This document shows, in pieces, positions 24,675-27,195 of a DNA stretch of 27,195 nt (its first letter is position 1; each line of letters starts with the position of its first letter). Position numbers and translations under genes: made by a program. Below the pieces are notes generated by a model. The model saw only the letters and a program-made list of their open reading frames with translations, did not search any database and was not told the DNA's origin. This stretch comes from JBKEDC01 sp047971925 (GTDB taxonomy: Bacteria; Bacteroidota; Bacteroidia; Bacteroidales; Prolixibacteraceae): NCBI GenBank assembly GCA_047971925.1, contig JBKEAC010000145.1, positions 1 to 27,195 on the forward strand. Reading direction: 5' to 3'.

Positions 24675-26591
24675 ATGGATAGAAATACAATTACAGGTCT
24701 AGTTTTAATTTTTGCCATTTTAATGGGATTTAGTTATTTCACACGACCATCTCAAGAAGAAATCGAGGCCGCTAAGCATCGCCAAGATTCCATTCAAATG
24801 GTAAACTTGGCACAAAAAGAAGCTGCAACCGCAGATGAAATTGCTGAAACTACTGTTGATACTTTAATAGTTAATGATTCTATTGCAGCTCATGCAGCGA
24901 TAGATAAATTAGGACTATTTGCAGCAGGTGCTATAGGAACAGAAGAATTCTACTCGTTAGAGAATAATCTCATGAAAATTACCCTATCAACTAAAGGAGG
25001 GAAAATTTATGCAGTAGAGCTCAAAAATTACACCAAATTTGATGGAAGTCCACTCATCCTTTTTCAAGGAGATGACAACCAATTTGGCTTAAACTTCTTC
25101 GCTCAAAACCGTCGAATTCTAACAAATGAACTCTTTTTCACTTCGTCTACTTCTAACAAATCGACCATTGTAAAAGGTCCGGAAGTAAAAAAAGGGAAAG
25201 AGGGAAATGTTGAGTTTAACACAGAAAATCCTGGAGAAACAAAATCAATCACCATGTCATTGAGCGCAGGTGATGGAAGGTCATTAAACTATGTTTATAC
25301 ATTGCCTCATAACTCTTACATGATTGGTTTTGACATGCAAACCATACAATTCAAAGATGTTATTGCTCAAAATGTTAATTCCTTAGACTTTTCATGGTCA
25401 TTTGATGCACCTCGTTTAGAGCGTAAATCTCAGTTTGGCGAAGATCGCTACACAAGCATTTACTATCGTTTCAATGGCGATGATGACGTTGAGAGTTTAC
25501 CTTCTGCAAAATCTTCATCGGAAGAGTTAAATACAAAAGTACAATGGATTAGCTTTAAGCAACTTTTCTTTAACTCTACCATCATTGCAAAAGATGCATT
25601 TTCTTCAGCATCGATTGATTATTCATATGATGAAAATTCTGCTAATACATTAGGTCGCTTTTCTGCCAACATAGCAATCCCCTATAATCCACAAGAAGAT
25701 TCTAGCTATGATATGCAGCTTTATTTCGGTCCTAACCACTTCAACACGTTGAATCAGTATGAAAACAACATGGATCAGCTCATTAACTTAGGTTGGTGGA
25801 TTTTAAGATGGGTGAACCGATATTTGGTTATTCCAACGTTCAATATCTTGCGAAATCATATTGATAGCTTTGGAATTATTATCTTAGTATTAACTCTTAT
25901 TATTAAGCTAATACTTTTCCCATTTACCTATAAGTCATATGTAAGTCAGGCTAAAATGAGAGCATTGAAACCTGAGATCGATAAAATTAATGAAAAGTTT
26001 GGTACAGGACAAGATAAGGCGTTAGAAAAGCAACAAGCAACAATGGGGCTTTATAAAAAAGCTGGAGTTAATCCTTTGGGAGGATGTCTGCCAATGCTTT
26101 TACAAATGCCTATCCTTTTCGCAATGTTCTACTTCTTCCCTACTTCGATAGAGCTCCGAGGTGAAAGCTTCTTGTGGGCAGAGGATCTATCTTCTTATGA
26201 TTCTATCTTTCCACTCCCCTTCACCATTCCTTTTTATGGCGATCATGTGAGTTTATTCTGCTTGTTGATGACTATTACAACAATTATTTCAACTAAATTA
26301 AACTCGCAATCTCAGAGTTCGGCAGCCATGCCAGGCATGCAAACTATGATGTATATCATGCCTATTGTTTTCTTGTTTATGCTTAATAGTTACCCATCGG
26401 GATTAAGTTATTACTATTTACTTGCCAACCTGATTACAATTGCACAAATGTTTATTGTTCGCAAAATGATTGACGAAGATAAGATATTGGCACAAATTGC
26501 TATTAACAAGAAAAAGCCTACTCAAAAATCGAAGTTTCAACAACGATTGGAAAAAATGGCTAAAGAACGTGGTATTGAAATGCCAAAGTAG
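24675..26591 (+). CDS. yidC: Membrane protein insertase YidC
   Basis: Inserts and folds inner-membrane proteins, alone or with SecYEG. The 638-residue protein has an N-terminal membrane segment (ITGLVLIFAILMGFSYF), a large periplasmic domain (about 85-365) and the conserved C-terminal core of five helices (about 370-590). The core includes YLVIPTFNILRN, ILFPFTYKSYVSQAKM, NPLGGCLPMLLQMPILFAMF and a late SGLSYYYLLANLITIAQM. A basic tail (NKKKPTQKSKFQQRLEK) fits ribosome contact. It starts 9 nt after pyrG, so the two are almost surely co-transcribed; a terminator follows its stop. Confidence 0.96.
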   Translation: MDRNTITGLVLIFAILMGFSYFTRPSQEEIEAAKHRQDSIQMVNLAQKEAATADEIAETTVDTLIVNDSIAAHAAIDKLGLFAAGAIGTEEFYSLENNLMKITLSTKGGKIYAVELKNYTKFDGSPLILFQGDDNQFGLNFFAQNRRILTNELFFTSSTSNKSTIVKGPEVKKGKEGNVEFNTENPGETKSITMSLSAGDGRSLNYVYTLPHNSYMIGFDMQTIQFKDVIAQNVNSLDFSWSFDAPRLERKSQFGEDRYTSIYYRFNGDDDVESLPSAKSSSEELNTKVQWISFKQLFFNSTIIAKDAFSSASIDYSYDENSANTLGRFSANIAIPYNPQEDSSYDMQLYFGPNHFNTLNQYENNMDQLINLGWWILRWVNRYLVIPTFNILRNHIDSFGIIILVLTLIIKLILFPFTYKSYVSQAKMRALKPEIDKINEKFGTGQDKALEKQQATMGLYKKAGVNPLGGCLPMLLQMPILFAMFYFFPTSIELRGESFLWAEDLSSYDSIFPLPFTIPFYGDHVSLFCLLMTITTIISTKLNSQSQSSAAMPGMQTMMYIMPIVFLFMLNSYPSGLSYYYLLANLITIAQMFIVRKMIDEDKILAQIAINKKKPTQKSKFQQRLEKMAKERGIEMPK

Positions 26592-26618
26592 TAAGAAAAT
26601 CATCTATTGATGAAAATT

Positions 26619-26657
26619 AAACCTCGATAATCACTTTGCAGATTATCGAGGTTTTTA
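26619..26657 (+). terminator. Hairpin terminator after yidC
   Basis: A perfect 14-bp stem (26619-26632 / 26641-26654; core ACCTCGATAATC) with an 8-nt loop ACTTTGCA runs into a T-run at 26652-26656. It ends the pyrG-yidC unit. Confidence 0.92.
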
Positions 26658-26711
26658 CTAAACTTTTCTCTTCTAATTTTTATATTATTATCGACATAAC
26701 TTCATATAAAT

Positions 26712-27195
26712 ATGATTATTATTGGTATCGCAGGCGGAACTGGTTCAGGAAAAACAACCGTAGTTCGAAAAATTGCAGAAAGCTTTTCTAAAGAAGAAGT
26801 GACGGTACTTTCTCAAGACTCTTACTATAAAGACAGCGGACATTTATCTATTGAAGAACGCAAACTCTTAAATTTTGATCATCCTGATGCAATTGAGTTT
26901 GAACTGCTTCATGAACATATCAAGCAGCTCAAATCTGGATTATCAATTGAAGAGCCTCAATATTCTTATCTTACTTGCACCCGATCGAATGAAATTAAAA
27001 TCGTTGAATCAAAATCAGTTATTATTGTGGAAGGAATTATGATGCTTTATGACAAATCGATTAGAGATCTTCTTGATATCAAAGTATTTGTTGATTGCGA
27101 ACCTGATATTCGTTTGTCGAGAGTAATTCGTCGAGATGTGATTGAGCGAGGTAGGAACACGGAAGAAAGCCTTACTAAATATGAAGCTACAGTTA
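26712..27195 (+). CDS. udk: Uridine kinase, 3' end beyond the window
   Basis: Pyrimidine-salvage kinase that phosphorylates uridine and cytidine. The frame from the ATG at 26712 (MIIIGIAGGTGSGKTTVVRK) stays open to the window end, giving about 161 of the usual ~205 residues. The Walker A GGTGSGKTT is at 8-16. The uridine kinase signatures LSQDSYYKD, NFDHPDAIEF, VIIVEGIMMLYD and FVDCEPDIRLSRVIRRD are present. It lies downstream of the yidC terminator, so it is likely a separate transcript; no clear promoter box was found in the short gap. Its position after pyrG groups de novo and salvage pyrimidine genes. Confidence 0.95.
   Translation, partial: MIIIGIAGGTGSGKTTVVRKIAESFSKEEVTVLSQDSYYKDSGHLSIEERKLLNFDHPDAIEFELLHEHIKQLKSGLSIEEPQYSYLTCTRSNEIKIVESKSVIIVEGIMMLYDKSIRDLLDIKVFVDCEPDIRLSRVIRRDVIERGRNTEESLTKYEATV

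Overview
This window is AT-rich chromosomal DNA from a member of the Bacteroidota, most likely order Bacteroidales. The evidence is the gene content (two lipoproteins with N-terminal signals ending in Cys18, an OstA-like LPS-transport protein, a DUF5683 protein beside parAB, a multi-repeat DUF349 protein, a Bacteroidota-length YidC next to pyrG) and several boxes matching the Bacteroidota -7 promoter consensus TAnnTTTG. Shine-Dalgarno sequences are scarce. No tRNA, rRNA, transposase, phage gene or CRISPR array was seen. Genus cannot be resolved by eye.

Layout. 1-1099 is gene-free and repeat-rich: a 42-bp tandem array carrying 16-nt palindromes, then a 40-bp direct-repeat pair flanking a ~268-bp inverted-repeat element whose two arms hold matching hairpins with compensatory differences. 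1100-3291 holds two paralogous secreted lipoproteins, each with its own promoter. 3586-6138 is a ClpC-type AAA+ unfoldase. 6242-10169 is an envelope cluster: a lipoprotein, a SurA-like periplasmic prolyl isomerase and an OstA/LptA-like protein. 10236-12539 (minus) is a UvrD/PcrA helicase converging on that cluster. 12540-13371 is a second gene-free stretch with another 42-bp array and sequence blocks shared with the first repeat region.

13372-17599 is parA-parB-DUF5683-MltD-like transglycosylase, linking chromosome segregation and cell-wall remodelling. It is followed by an SGNH-hydrolase-like protein and an AlgI-type MBOAT acyltransferase, a probable glycan O-acetylation pair. 21083-22909 is a DUF349 repeat protein ended by a very strong terminator. 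pyrG (CTP synthase, TTG start) and yidC (membrane insertase) form a tight pair ended by another strong terminator, and a uridine kinase gene runs off the right edge.

Most genes are conserved housekeeping or envelope genes. The unusual material lies in the two repeat-bearing intergenic regions, which appear to share one composite interspersed element, and in smaller oddities: a second ParA-like C-terminal tail lying in frame after the parA stop codons, and an ATG-TAG minimal ORF at the predicted pyrG mRNA start.
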